DNA of 32,407 bases from Alphaproteobacteria bacterium (GTDB taxonomy: Bacteria; Pseudomonadota; Alphaproteobacteria; Puniceispirillales; Puniceispirillaceae): positions 1 through 32,407 of the forward strand of contig RFZL01000027.1 in assembly GCA_009920665.1 (NCBI GenBank), given 5' to 3'. Positions 17,546 to 24,714 of the stretch are shown here, one piece after another (position 1 is the stretch's first letter; every line of letters starts with the position of its first letter). The notes below the pieces were generated by a model. That model ran no database searches. It was not told where the DNA came from and was given only the letters and a program-made list of their open reading frames with translations. Made by a program: the position numbers and the translations under genes.

Positions 17546-18067
17546 TTACAGCCCCTGCCTGATCAGCGTCTGGACGGCACTGCTGTTGGCAAAACGCTTG
17601 CGGTTCTGGCGGTATTGCGGCAGCGCCATCATCAGTTGCGCGGTCTCCGACTGTTTCAGCGCGGCCTCGTCGGCAAGGTCGTCAAGCTTCGCGGCAGTGC
17701 AGACATGCGCAAGATAGGTATGGCTGGCGCCGACCCTGTCGGCAACCGCCCGGTATCTTGATTTCGACCCGACCGGCCATTTCTCGCGCAGGATCGTCAT
17801 CACGACAAAATTCACCTCGCCGCCCCAGGATGCGGCAACACTCTGCTCGGCCAGAAAGGCCGCGCCGATGGCGGTCATCGCCGCCATGGTCTCCGGGTCA
17901 TCCGACATCGCCTCGCCCTGGTCATGATCGAGCCAATGACCAAGAAGATTGATCCGGTCGGCGGCATCCAGCCCCATCAGACGCGGAATTACCGACCCGT
18001 CATGATCGGACGGGTCGATGTCGATGATGTCGGACTCGCCCATCAGGCGAAGCAGGGTTGTTGGCAT
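17546..18067 (-). CDS. Hypothetical protein with possible helix-turn-helix segment, 173 aa
   Basis: I do not recognise this family. The start at 18067 (MPTTLLRLMGESDII) has GGGAGG upstream at good distance. A start at 18133 would add 22 residues without support. The N-terminal half is acidic (DIDPSDHDGS, HWLDHDQGE). Residues around SRYRAVADRVGASHTYLAHVCTAAK, written here in two parts as SRYRAVADRVGA and SHTYLAHVC, have the spacing of a helix-turn-helix: helix, Gly-x-Ser turn, second helix. The remaining C-terminal stretch is helical and basic (QYRQNRKRFANSS). A DNA-binding or regulatory role is an inference from that one segment. There is no membrane segment or signal peptide. It is convergent with, and 3 bp from, acetoacetyl-CoA synthetase and lies 102 bp downstream of the DMT permease. 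Confidence 0.7.
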   Translation of the reverse strand: MPTTLLRLMGESDIIDIDPSDHDGSVIPRLMGLDAADRINLLGHWLDHDQGEAMSDDPETMAAMTAIGAAFLAEQSVAASWGGEVNFVVMTILREKWPVGSKSRYRAVADRVGASHTYLAHVCTAAKLDDLADEAALKQSETAQLMMALPQYRQNRKRFANSSAVQTLIRQGL

Positions 18068-18140
18068 GACACGGCCTCCCGGCGCCGGAATGAAAACCGC
18101 TAGCGTTGTAGGCAGCATCCTGCCGGCTGGCAACAGCTTA

Positions 18141-18178
18141 CTGGCGGTCAGGCGCCCGCTTTCTGACGGTCAGGCGCC
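18141..18178. repeat. Tandem duplication (period 22 bp) across the DMT permease stop codon
   Basis: CGGTCAGGCGCC occurs at 18145-18156 and 18167-18178. Aligning CTGRCGGTCAGGCGCC from 18141 and 18163 gives 15 of 16 matches at a 22-bp period. The right-hand copy contains the permease stop codon; the left-hand copy lies just downstream of it. Confidence 0.8.
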
Positions 18179-19072
18179 GGGATCGGCCGCTGGAACGGGC
18201 TGCCGCGCGCGGACAAACTCGCGCCAGGCAATGAACAGACAGCTTGCGATCACCACCACGCCGCCAGCGATCTCGACCGGCGACATGACCTCGGCAAACA
18301 GCAGGAAGGCGACGAGGGCGGCAAGCGGGATCTGCAGATACCGCATCGAGGAAATCACCACCGCCTCGGAAAATTTGTAGGCCGACGTGATGCAGAGCTG
18401 CAGCCCCGCCGCCACCGCGCCAAGAAGCATCAGATCGAACAGCACTGGCTGGCTGACGGTCATCGGCACATCCGGCAAGAGGAAAGCCAGCGAGGTCAGC
18501 AGCACAGTGCCGCTTCCATTGTACCAGACAGCGACGCTGAAGGGGTGGTCCGCCTTGCCAAGCCGCCGCAGCATGATCGCCAGCCCGGCGCTGGCCACGG
18601 CGCCGGCGATGCCGAACCCGACATTCACCGAAAACCCACCGGTGAAGGGATCCGTCAGCAGCACGATCCCGATCATGCCGGTGGCAACGGCGCTCCAGCG
18701 ATAGATGCCGATGACCTCACCAAGCAACAGCGGCGAGAGCACGGTGATGAAAATCACCGAACTCTGCAGCAGCGCCGTCGCCTGCCCCAGCGGCAGCAGC
18801 CGGATGGAGGTGAACCAGCAAGCCATCGCCACACAACCGAACCCGATCCGCACGATCAGCGTGCGCCGCGCATTGATCTGCAGGAAATCACGCCCACGTA
18901 CCAGCACCGCCAGCAACAGCAACAGCGGCACCGAGAAGATGAAGCGATACATCAGCAGTGTCACCAGCGGGATGCCGTCACCGATCATCTTGACGATCAG
19001 CCCCGTGCAGACACCGAACAGGATCGCCATGAGAGTCAGCAATATACCGATAAAGGAACGTGGAAGAAGCAC
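18170..19072 (-). CDS. DMT-superfamily permease (EamA domains)
   Basis: A 300-aa inner-membrane protein with about ten hydrophobic segments arranged as two EamA repeats. The first runs from the N-terminus through SSVIFITVLSPLLLGEV and the second through the C-terminal LQIPLAALVAFLLFAEVMSPVE. Family members export metabolites or drugs by secondary transport; the substrate cannot be predicted. Recognisable features are VTLLMYRF in TM2, SIRLLPLGQATALLQ and ITSAYKFSEAVVISSMRY. The proposed start is GTG at 19072 without a clear ribosome-binding site, and an internal ATG about 15 codons later is an alternative that would trim TM1. A tandem duplication covers its stop codon. It diverges from the cytochrome c' gene across 209 bp. 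Confidence 0.88.
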   Translation of the reverse strand: MLLPRSFIGILLTLMAILFGVCTGLIVKMIGDGIPLVTLLMYRFIFSVPLLLLLAVLVRGRDFLQINARRTLIVRIGFGCVAMACWFTSIRLLPLGQATALLQSSVIFITVLSPLLLGEVIGIYRWSAVATGMIGIVLLTDPFTGGFSVNVGFGIAGAVASAGLAIMLRRLGKADHPFSVAVWYNGSGTVLLTSLAFLLPDVPMTVSQPVLFDLMLLGAVAAGLQLCITSAYKFSEAVVISSMRYLQIPLAALVAFLLFAEVMSPVEIAGGVVVIASCLFIAWREFVRARQPVPAADPGA

Positions 19073-19149
19073 CGGAACACCCGAGTCGTGAGGAGGTTGA
19101 CCTTACGGGCTTTCTTGCCGAAGGGCCATATCAGAATGCCCTGATGATG

Positions 19150-19186
19150 GTAAAGTCGACAGCTTTTGGCACGGCCATGACTTTAC
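19150..19186. promoter_or_regulatory. Inverted repeat in DMT/cytochrome divergent region
   Basis: GTAAAGTC (19150-19157) and GACTTTAC (19179-19186) are perfect 8-bp arms 21 bases apart. They lie between the divergent DMT permease and cytochrome c' genes. It could be an operator; chance occurrence in a 209-bp gap is not negligible. Nothing else is recognised in 19073-19281. Confidence 0.3.
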
Positions 19187-19281
19187 TTCCTGATTACCAT
19201 TCCCATCTATCGGGAAGCAAAACCGGGCGTTGCCGTCGCAGCGCCACCTGAACGGAACATCTGGCAGGAGACCACTTTCCC

Positions 19282-19710
19282 ATGCGCAGACACAGTCTTT
19301 CGGCCGCCGCCGCGGCTTTCATCATCTGCATCTCATCGCTGTCCGCCATCGCCGGCGTGATCGAGGACCGCAAAGCCAACTTCAAGGCCAACAACACCTC
19401 GATGCGCGCCATCGGCGAAGCCCTCAGCTTCGATGATTTTGACGCCGTGGTTGGCGAAGCCGAGAAAATCGCCGCCTGGGCCATGGTCATGCCCGATTAT
19501 TTTCCCGAGGGAAGCGGTGAAGGCACCAGCGCAAAACCGGCGATCTGGTCTGACTTTGCCGGCTTCAAGAATGCCGCAGCGGCGAACCACGAGGCCGCCA
19601 GGGACCTGATCAAAGCCGCGCAGAGCGAGGACGCCGCACAGGTGGGCGCGGCGCTGAAGGCGCTTGGTGCAAGCTGCAAGGCCTGCCATCAGAAATTCAA
19701 AAGCTGGTAG
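19282..19710 (+). CDS. Cytochrome c' / c-556 family protein (periplasmic)
   Basis: This 142-aa exported c-type cytochrome begins with a signal peptide (MRRHSLSAAAAAFIICISSLSAIA, here MRRHSLS then a hydrophobic stretch), probably cleaved after Ala24. The mature four-helix-bundle protein has RKANFKANNTSMRAIGEAL as helix A and the heme-binding CKACH at 132-136, seven residues from the C-terminus, as is typical. Met41 in helix A could be the sixth ligand as in c-556; in true cytochrome c' that position is open and binds NO or CO. An AGGAG lies about 12 bases before the start. It is convergent with a cytochrome b561 gene 38 bp away, a plausible electron-transfer partner, but no shared transcript is possible. 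Confidence 0.93.
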   Translation: MRRHSLSAAAAAFIICISSLSAIAGVIEDRKANFKANNTSMRAIGEALSFDDFDAVVGEAEKIAAWAMVMPDYFPEGSGEGTSAKPAIWSDFAGFKNAAAANHEAARDLIKAAQSEDAAQVGAALKALGASCKACHQKFKSW

Positions 19711-19748
19711 CCAGTCTCGGGCGATTGAGATGCATGCGGTGCCGGCAG

Positions 19749-20465
19749 CTACCAGGCCGGACGTAGAAGCGGCAGCGCATGCGCCGCCAGCTGCAGCGCC
19801 GCCATCAGCACCAGCCCGGCCATCAGCCTTTCGCGGCTGATCCGGCCATCAGCGCCGGTGATCCGGTGCGGGGCCTCGCTGGCGCGGCCGGTCACCATGG
19901 CGCGGGTCAGGTTGATTTTCTTGCCGAATTTGTAGACCAGAATGGCGACAAGGTGCATCACCACCAGCAGGATCAGCGCCAGCTTGGCACGGTGATGGAT
20001 TTTGGTGGCAGCCTCGGACTGCGCCGGCGCCAGATGCGCCAATGGCCCGTCAAACAGAATGCCGTCGCTGGCGAACATTCCGGTCATGGCCATGAACCCG
20101 GTCACCGCCAGCAAGGCCAGCACCGAAAGTGCGGCCAGTGGCGAGTGCCCCGCCTCGCGCGGCTCCGATGCATCCGAACGTACCCGAAGCCACGCCAGCA
20201 CCGCCCGTGGCGCGCGCACGAAATTCCTGAATCTGGCGTGATGCCCGCCAACAAACCCCCACAACAGCCGGAAGGCGACAAGCGCCAGCACGGTCAGTCC
20301 GGATCTCTCGTGAAGATCCATACGTCCGATATTCGCTGTCACAACATTGGTGATGACAGCCGCTGCAAGCCCCCAATGGAACAATCGCAGGGGCAGATCC
20401 CAGACAAGAAGCCTGTCCGCCTTCGCTTCGGACATGGTCGGTTCGGACATGGTCGGCTCGGACAT
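19749..20465 (-). CDS. Cytochrome b561 family membrane protein
   Basis: A 238-aa di-heme b-type cytochrome of the inner membrane, of the bacterial b561/Ni-hydrogenase-b type. WDLPLRLFHW carries His30 in TM1, followed by LHERSG (His52), FRLLWGFVGGHHARF, a third helix (LAALSVLALLAVTGFMAMTG) and KIHHRAKLALILLVVMHLVAIL in the fourth helix; these histidines are the likely heme ligands. It probably moves electrons between the quinol pool and a periplasmic c-type cytochrome. The start at 20465 has AAGGGGG about 5 bases upstream. An in-frame TTG at 20492 is less likely. ATGs at 20450 and 20435 recur because the N-terminus MSEPT MSEPT MSEAK is a 15-bp repeat. It diverges from the glycosylase gene. Confidence 0.92.
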   Translation of the reverse strand: MSEPTMSEPTMSEAKADRLLVWDLPLRLFHWGLAAAVITNVVTANIGRMDLHERSGLTVLALVAFRLLWGFVGGHHARFRNFVRAPRAVLAWLRVRSDASEPREAGHSPLAALSVLALLAVTGFMAMTGMFASDGILFDGPLAHLAPAQSEAATKIHHRAKLALILLVVMHLVAILVYKFGKKINLTRAMVTGRASEAPHRITGADGRISRERLMAGLVLMAALQLAAHALPLLRPAW

Positions 20466-20467
20466 GG
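20427..20467. repeat. 15-bp tandem repeat, three copies, at 5' end of cytochrome b561 gene
   Basis: TTCGGACATGGTCGG lies at 20427-20441 and identical at 20442-20456, with a third partial copy from 20457. Each copy brings a new in-frame ATG on the minus strand (20435, 20450, 20465). Confidence 0.93.
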
Positions 20468-20504
20468 CTGCCCCCTTTTCGCTGTGCGCCAAGCGTTAGC
20501 AGAA

Positions 20505-20532
20505 TTAACAAATTGTTTGACCTCAATTTTAT
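20505..20532 (+). promoter_or_regulatory. Candidate promoter for the 3-methyladenine glycosylase gene
   Basis: TTAACA (20505-20510) and TTTTAT (20527-20532) have a 16-base spacer and match consensus at 5/6 and 4/6 positions. The expected transcription start would be about 45 bases before the ATG at 20584. An odd palindrome AACAAATTGTT (20507-20517) overlaps the spacer and could be a regulator site for either divergent gene. Confidence 0.35.
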
Positions 20533-20583
20533 GTGATCGCCACCATGGTTGGCCAGTTCAATTGTCACTGTTATCGTGGCGGC

Positions 20584-21243
20584 ATGAACGACATGCACCA
20601 CAAGCTGTTCAGCGATGCCGGCCATGGCGAGGGCGGTGCGCTTGATGCGCTGGCGGCACGCGATTCCGATATCGCGCGCATCCTTGCCACCCATGGCCCG
20701 CCGCCAGACCGCTCGCTGCCGGCGACCTACGACACGCTGGCCCGCGCCATCGTCGGCCAGCAGGTATCGCGGGTGGCGGCCTCGGCGATCATGAAACGGA
20801 TGCAGGTACAGGGGTTCACATCCGCCGAGACCATTGCCGGCCTGACACCGGACGAGATGATGTCGGCCGGCCTGTCACGTCGCAAAGCGGAATATCTGGT
20901 CGGGATCGCCAGCGAAATTGTCAGCGGCCGCCTTGACCTGGCAGACCTTGCCAGCATGCCGGGCCAGGCGGTGCAGGAACGGCTTGTCAGTCTGCGCGGG
21001 GTCGGGGCCTGGACAGCCGACAATTTCCGGCTCTTCGCCCTTGCCGACATGGATGCCTGGCCAGCCAATGATGTCGCGTTGCAGGAGGCGATGCGGCGGC
21101 TGAAGACCCTCGAGAATCGCCCCGGACAGGCCGAGATGGAGGTTCTTGCCAGATCATGGCGGCCCTATCGCGGCGCCGGCGCACTTGTATTGTGGCATCT
21201 CTATGCCATCGAGGTGCGCAAGGTCGCCATCACGGATATCTGA
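20584..21243 (+). CDS. DNA-3-methyladenine glycosylase II (AlkA-type, HhH-GPD)
   Basis: The 219-aa enzyme removes alkylated bases such as 3-methyladenine to start base-excision repair. It has TLARAIVGQQVSRVAASAI near residues 51-69, then the helix-hairpin-helix LVSLRGVGAWTADNF (134-148) and the catalytic aspartate Asp163 in AWPANDVALQEAM, then SWRPYRGAGALVLWHLYA, the common AlkA C-terminal helix. The E. coli AlkA N-terminal TBP-like domain is missing, as in the compact family form. The ATG at 20584 is preferred over an in-frame GTG at 20533, which overlaps the promoter candidate; no strong Shine-Dalgarno is seen. It ends 5 bp before the stop of the convergent SRAP gene, so two DNA-damage genes lie tail to tail. 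Confidence 0.92.
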   Translation: MNDMHHKLFSDAGHGEGGALDALAARDSDIARILATHGPPPDRSLPATYDTLARAIVGQQVSRVAASAIMKRMQVQGFTSAETIAGLTPDEMMSAGLSRRKAEYLVGIASEIVSGRLDLADLASMPGQAVQERLVSLRGVGAWTADNFRLFALADMDAWPANDVALQEAMRRLKTLENRPGQAEMEVLARSWRPYRGAGALVLWHLYAIEVRKVAITDI

Positions 21244-21248
21244 CCGGT

Positions 21249-21974
21249 CTATCCGAACAGGTCGCCCTGTCTATCATCGGATTTGCCATCATCGGATTTG
21301 CCATCATCGGCTTTGCGCTTGTGCTGGCCTGCTGTTTCGGCCGCAAGCGCCGCATCATCGAGCGGCGTCACCAGCTCCGGATGATCCTCTGCCACCCGGC
21401 CGACTTGCGGGCCAACACGATACCAGTTGAACAGGTTCGCCGGCGCGGCAACGCACAGCCTGGCCGCCACCGCCGGCCCGCCGGTCAGCCAGCCTTGCCA
21501 TTTGTCCGGCGACAGCACCAACGGCTGGCGATGGTGGATGGCGGCAAGATCGCCATTGGCGGCACTTGTCATCACCACGAACCTGTCCTCGTCGCCGCGC
21601 CGCAGCAAAAGCCCACCAAACGCCATGACCCCGCCATCGGACAGCTGCACATGCCAGGGCTGTTTCGGGGCCGACCATTCATACCAGCCGCTGGCAACGA
21701 CCAGGCAGCGACGATGCATGAACGCCTCGCGAAAGGTCGGTTTTTCAGTCGCGGTTTCCATCCGTGCGTTGATCAGGAAGCTGCGTCTCTCGCCACCCGG
21801 CGGCAGGCCCCATGCCGGAAAGATCGCCTCCGGCTGAAGTCCGGTCTGGGTGATGACAAGAGCGGCCTGCGACGGGGCCACATTCCATCGCGGCTGCAGA
21901 TTGTCCATTACCGTCACCCCGAAAAGCCGCATCAGCTCTTCCGGAGAGGCGGTACTTGTAAAGCGGCCACACAT
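21249..21974 (-). CDS. SOS response-associated peptidase (SRAP/YedK/HMCES family)
   Basis: SRAP proteins form a thiazolidine crosslink through Cys2 with abasic sites in single-stranded DNA, protecting them during replication. The 241-aa protein starts MCGRFTSTASPEEL, with catalytic Cys2 after the initiator Met. Asn69 (FLINARMET), Glu99 (ASGWYEW) and His147 (LAAIHHRQPLVL) are the other active-site residues. The last motif is usually IHxRMP; here Met is replaced by Gln. The start at 21974 is fixed by the obligatory Cys2, although the frame is open far upstream. The C-terminal tail KADDGKSDDGKSDDRQ is a 15-bp repeat product. It diverges from tsaC over about 156 bp and is convergent with the glycosylase. 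Confidence 0.95.
   Translation of the reverse strand: MCGRFTSTASPEELMRLFGVTVMDNLQPRWNVAPSQAALVITQTGLQPEAIFPAWGLPPGGERRSFLINARMETATEKPTFREAFMHRRCLVVASGWYEWSAPKQPWHVQLSDGGVMAFGGLLLRRGDEDRFVVMTSAANGDLAAIHHRQPLVLSPDKWQGWLTGGPAVAARLCVAAPANLFNWYRVGPQVGRVAEDHPELVTPLDDAALAAETAGQHKRKADDGKSDDGKSDDRQGDLFG
21273..21317. repeat. 15-bp tandem repeat, three copies, at 3' end of SRAP gene
   Basis: ATCATCGGATTTGCC at 21273-21287 and 21288-21302 is identical; 21303-21317 matches at 13 of 15 positions. It encodes the acidic tail DDGKS-type repeats near the C-terminus on the minus strand. Confidence 0.95.
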
Positions 21975-22130
21975 GGCGTTGCCCCGGTCACAGAAATCGC
22001 AGGCATCATGCGACAGTTGCGGGTCCAGGCCAAGCCATAAGCGTGGCCGGCGCGTCGCCTGAATTCGGTGGCACTGACCGGCAAGCTGCGCTAAACCCGC
22101 TTCGCACGTGAAAGGCGAGGAATGACGGCG

Positions 22131-23144
22131 ATGTCCGTGAAAGGTCAGGAACGTTCGACGCGGCGGCTCGATGTGTCGATGAGCGCGATTGAAGCTGCGG
22201 CGGCGATGCTCGCCGCCGGCGGGCTTGTCGCCTTTCCAACCGAAACGGTCTATGGACTTGGCGGCGATGCCTGCAACGCCGAGGCTGTCGCGGCCATCTT
22301 CGCCGCCAAGGACCGGCCAGCCTTCAACCCGCTGATCAGCCATGTCGACAGTGCCGACCATGCCTTTGCCCTTGGCGTGGCGACGCCGCCGGCGCGCGCG
22401 CTGGCGGCCCGTTTCTGGCCCGGCCCGCTGACGCTGGTCCTCACCCGCAAGGCGGATTGCCCGATCGCGCGCCTGACAAGCGCCGGCCTCGACAGGATCG
22501 CGCTTCGTGTGCCGGCAAGTAAGGCGGCACGGCAGCTGCTGATGGCCTTTGGCGGTCCGGTGGCAGCGCCAAGCGCCAACCCGTCGGGCCGGATCAGCCC
22601 AACACGCGCCGACCATGTTCTGGCCGGGCTGGATGGCAGGATTGATATCATTCTTGATGGTGGGCGCTGTGACAGCGGTGTTGAATCAACCGTTGTCGAC
22701 TGCAGCACCGGCCGCGCCGTGATCCTGCGACCGGGCGGCGTCACCCGCGAGGCGGTGGCAGACTGTCTTGCCGAGGCCGGCCTTGAACTGGCACCGGCGG
22801 CCTCTTCGTCCGATACCGATCAACCGGCAGGCCCGGGCATGCTGGCAAGCCATTATGCGCCGCGCGCCGGTCTCGAGATGAATGTCACCAAGGTGCGGCC
22901 TGGCATGGAGATGATCGGGTTTGGCGATATCGAGGGGGCCGGCGCGGCCGGTCTCAATCTCAGTCCGACCGGCGATCTTGTCGAGGCTGCTGCCAATCTG
23001 TTCGACATGCTGCACCGGGCCGACGCCACCGGCACTGAGGTGATCGGCGTCGCGCCGATCCCCGCTCATGGCATTGGCGAGGCGATCAATGACCGGCTGC
23101 GCCGCGCCGCGACACCGAACGACACGCCGGGCAGGTTGACGTAG
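22131..23144 (+). CDS. tsaC: L-threonylcarbamoyladenylate synthase, Sua5 type
   Basis: The enzyme makes threonylcarbamoyl-AMP from threonine, bicarbonate and ATP for the t6A37 modification of ANN-decoding tRNAs. The YrdC domain covers about residues 15-200: GLVAFPTETVYGLGGDA, AIFAAKDRPAFNPLI, FWPGPLTLVL, APSANPSGRISPT and the VESTVVDC segment. The C-terminal Sua5 domain follows (PGMLASHYAPRA to the end), making this a long Sua5 rather than short TsaC. The start at 22131 is favoured because GAGG sits 10 bases upstream; an in-frame ATG at 22122 lies only one base from it. It diverges from SRAP and precedes the FAD-dehydrogenase gene by 85 bp, probably as the first gene of a short plus-strand unit. 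Confidence 0.95.
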   Translation: MSVKGQERSTRRLDVSMSAIEAAAAMLAAGGLVAFPTETVYGLGGDACNAEAVAAIFAAKDRPAFNPLISHVDSADHAFALGVATPPARALAARFWPGPLTLVLTRKADCPIARLTSAGLDRIALRVPASKAARQLLMAFGGPVAAPSANPSGRISPTRADHVLAGLDGRIDIILDGGRCDSGVESTVVDCSTGRAVILRPGGVTREAVADCLAEAGLELAPAASSSDTDQPAGPGMLASHYAPRAGLEMNVTKVRPGMEMIGFGDIEGAGAAGLNLSPTGDLVEAAANLFDMLHRADATGTEVIGVAPIPAHGIGEAINDRLRRAATPNDTPGRLT

Positions 23145-23170
23145 CGAGGCGGTCTGCGGCGTCACGTCGG

Positions 23171-23200
23171 TTGCCGATGGCCGGGTAACGGCGCTATGAT
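23171..23200 (+). promoter_or_regulatory. Candidate promoter before the FAD-linked dehydrogenase gene
   Basis: TTGCCG (23171-23176) and TATGAT (23195-23200) have an 18-base spacer, with 4/6 and 5/6 consensus matches. Initiation would fall near 23207, inside or just past the 5' arm of the hairpin at 23201-23223. Confidence 0.45.
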
Positions 23201-23223
23201 GACCTCCTTATCCGCAGGAGGTC
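23201..23223 (+). promoter_or_regulatory. Hairpin sequestering the ribosome-binding site of the FAD-linked dehydrogenase
   Basis: GACCTCC (23201-23207) pairs perfectly with GGAGGTC (23217-23223) around a 9-base loop. A flanking U-G pair is possible. The 3' arm contains five of the six bases of the AGGAGG Shine-Dalgarno (23216-23221) for the TTG start at 23230. In a read-through transcript from tsaC the ribosome site would be paired. A double-stranded operator is the alternative reading. Confidence 0.6.
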
Positions 23224-23229
23224 GCCATC

Positions 23230-24663
23230 TTGGCAACAGAACTGATCGCATCGCTTCGTGACATTGTCGGTGATCCGGGACTGAAAACCGATGCCGACGC
23301 AACCGCTTCGTTCCTGACCGACTGGCACGGGCAGTATCATGGAGCGGCGCTTGCCGTGGTGATGCCGGAAACAACGGAACAGGTCTCGCAGGTCATGGCC
23401 TTTGCCGACGCGCATGACATCGTCGTCGTGCCGCAGGGAGGAAATACCGGGTTCATGGGCGGTGCCACACCCGACTCCTCGGGCCACAGCCTTGTTCTGT
23501 CCCTGCGCCGTATGAACCGCATCCGCGAGATCGACCCCACCAACATGTCGATGACCGTCGAGGCAGGCTGCGTTCTGCAGACACTTCACGAGGCGACCGA
23601 GGCCGAGGGGCTCTATTTTCCGCTGAACCTGGCCGCGAAGGGAAGCTGCACCATCGGCGGCAATCTTGGCACCAATGCGGGCGGCCTGAATGTCGTCCGC
23701 TATGGCACCACGCGCGAGTTGACGCTCGGCGTCGAGGTGGTGCTGATGGGGGGGCGCGTCCTCAACCTTCTCAGTGGTCTTCGCAAGGACAATACCGGCT
23801 ATGACCTTCGGCATCTGTTTGTCGGCTCGGAAGGCACACTTGGTGTCATCACCGCCGCGACGATGAAGCTGTTTCCGCAACCTGTCGCGCGTGCCACTGC
23901 CTTTGCCGAAGTGCGTGATGTGGACGCCGCGGTGCAGTTGCTACATCGCCTGCAGGCGGCATCGGGCGGCGGGGTCGAGGCGTTTGAACTGATCCCGGCG
24001 GACATTCTGCATGTCGTCTTCCGGCACTTCCCCGAAATTCCGCAGCCCCTTGCCACCCGCGGGGCGATGAATGTGCTAATGGAAATCGGCAGCACCAACC
24101 CGGCCAGCGGCATGCCCGACGAGACAGGCGAAGCACCGCTGCAGACCATCATCCAGGACACACTGGCCGCCGCCTTCGAGGACGGGCTTGTGATTGATGC
24201 CACCATCGCCAACAGCGAGGCGCAGCGCCGCGCGCTTTGGGATGTCCGCGAGATGGCACCTGAATCGCACAAGCGATCAGTGGGCGTGGTGCGTTCGGAC
24301 ATCTCGTTGACGCAATCGGCGCTTGCTCCCTTCTATGCCGAGATGGTCGACGGGGTGAAGACCATCGACCCGAATCTGTGGATTTGCGGCTATGGCCATA
24401 TCGGCGATGGCAATCTGCATTTCAATCTTGTGGCCGATGAACGGAGCAACAGCGATTTCGCCGAGAAGAAGACCGATCTCTATGATCTGATCTATGACAA
24501 GGTGGCGAAATATGGCGGATCGATCAGCGCCGAGCATGGGATCGGCCAGACAAAGCGCGCGCAGCTTGCCAAGGTCAAGGCGCCGGAAGTGCTCGACGTG
24601 ATGCGGGCCATCAAGGCATCCATCGATCCCAAGAATTTGATGAATCCCGGCAAAGTGATCTGA
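23230..24663 (+). CDS. FAD-linked D-2-hydroxyacid dehydrogenase (D-2-hydroxyglutarate / D-lactate dehydrogenase family)
   Basis: A 477-aa flavoprotein of the GlcD/D2HGDH/Dld family, oxidising a D-2-hydroxyacid and passing electrons to a quinone, cytochrome or ETF. The PCMH-type FAD domain spans about residues 35-215: PQGGNTGFMGG, AAKGSCTIGGNLGTNAGGLNV, DNTGYDLRHLFVGSEGTLGVIT. The C-terminal FAD-oxidase domain carries the metal and substrate segments GYGHIGDGNLHFN and SAEHGIGQTKR, then the usual end DPKNLMNPGK. The TTG start at 23230 is supported by AGGAGG 8 bases upstream and the correct family N-terminus; no suitable ATG competes. Substrate is not determinable; D-2-hydroxyglutarate or D-lactate are the leading options. 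It is followed 51 bp later by the DUF924 gene. Confidence 0.92.
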   Translation: MATELIASLRDIVGDPGLKTDADATASFLTDWHGQYHGAALAVVMPETTEQVSQVMAFADAHDIVVVPQGGNTGFMGGATPDSSGHSLVLSLRRMNRIREIDPTNMSMTVEAGCVLQTLHEATEAEGLYFPLNLAAKGSCTIGGNLGTNAGGLNVVRYGTTRELTLGVEVVLMGGRVLNLLSGLRKDNTGYDLRHLFVGSEGTLGVITAATMKLFPQPVARATAFAEVRDVDAAVQLLHRLQAASGGGVEAFELIPADILHVVFRHFPEIPQPLATRGAMNVLMEIGSTNPASGMPDETGEAPLQTIIQDTLAAAFEDGLVIDATIANSEAQRRALWDVREMAPESHKRSVGVVRSDISLTQSALAPFYAEMVDGVKTIDPNLWICGYGHIGDGNLHFNLVADERSNSDFAEKKTDLYDLIYDKVAKYGGSISAEHGIGQTKRAQLAKVKAPEVLDVMRAIKASIDPKNLMNPGKVI

Positions 24664-24714
24664 CAGCCACCGCCAACCTGTGCGCGACCGCGTGCGTCCC
24701 TTCCGGAGTCCCCG

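Noticed and set aside
21975-22616. Upstream extension of the SRAP frame
   Set aside because: SRAP requires Cys at position 2, fixing the start at 21974; the extension lies opposite tsaC.
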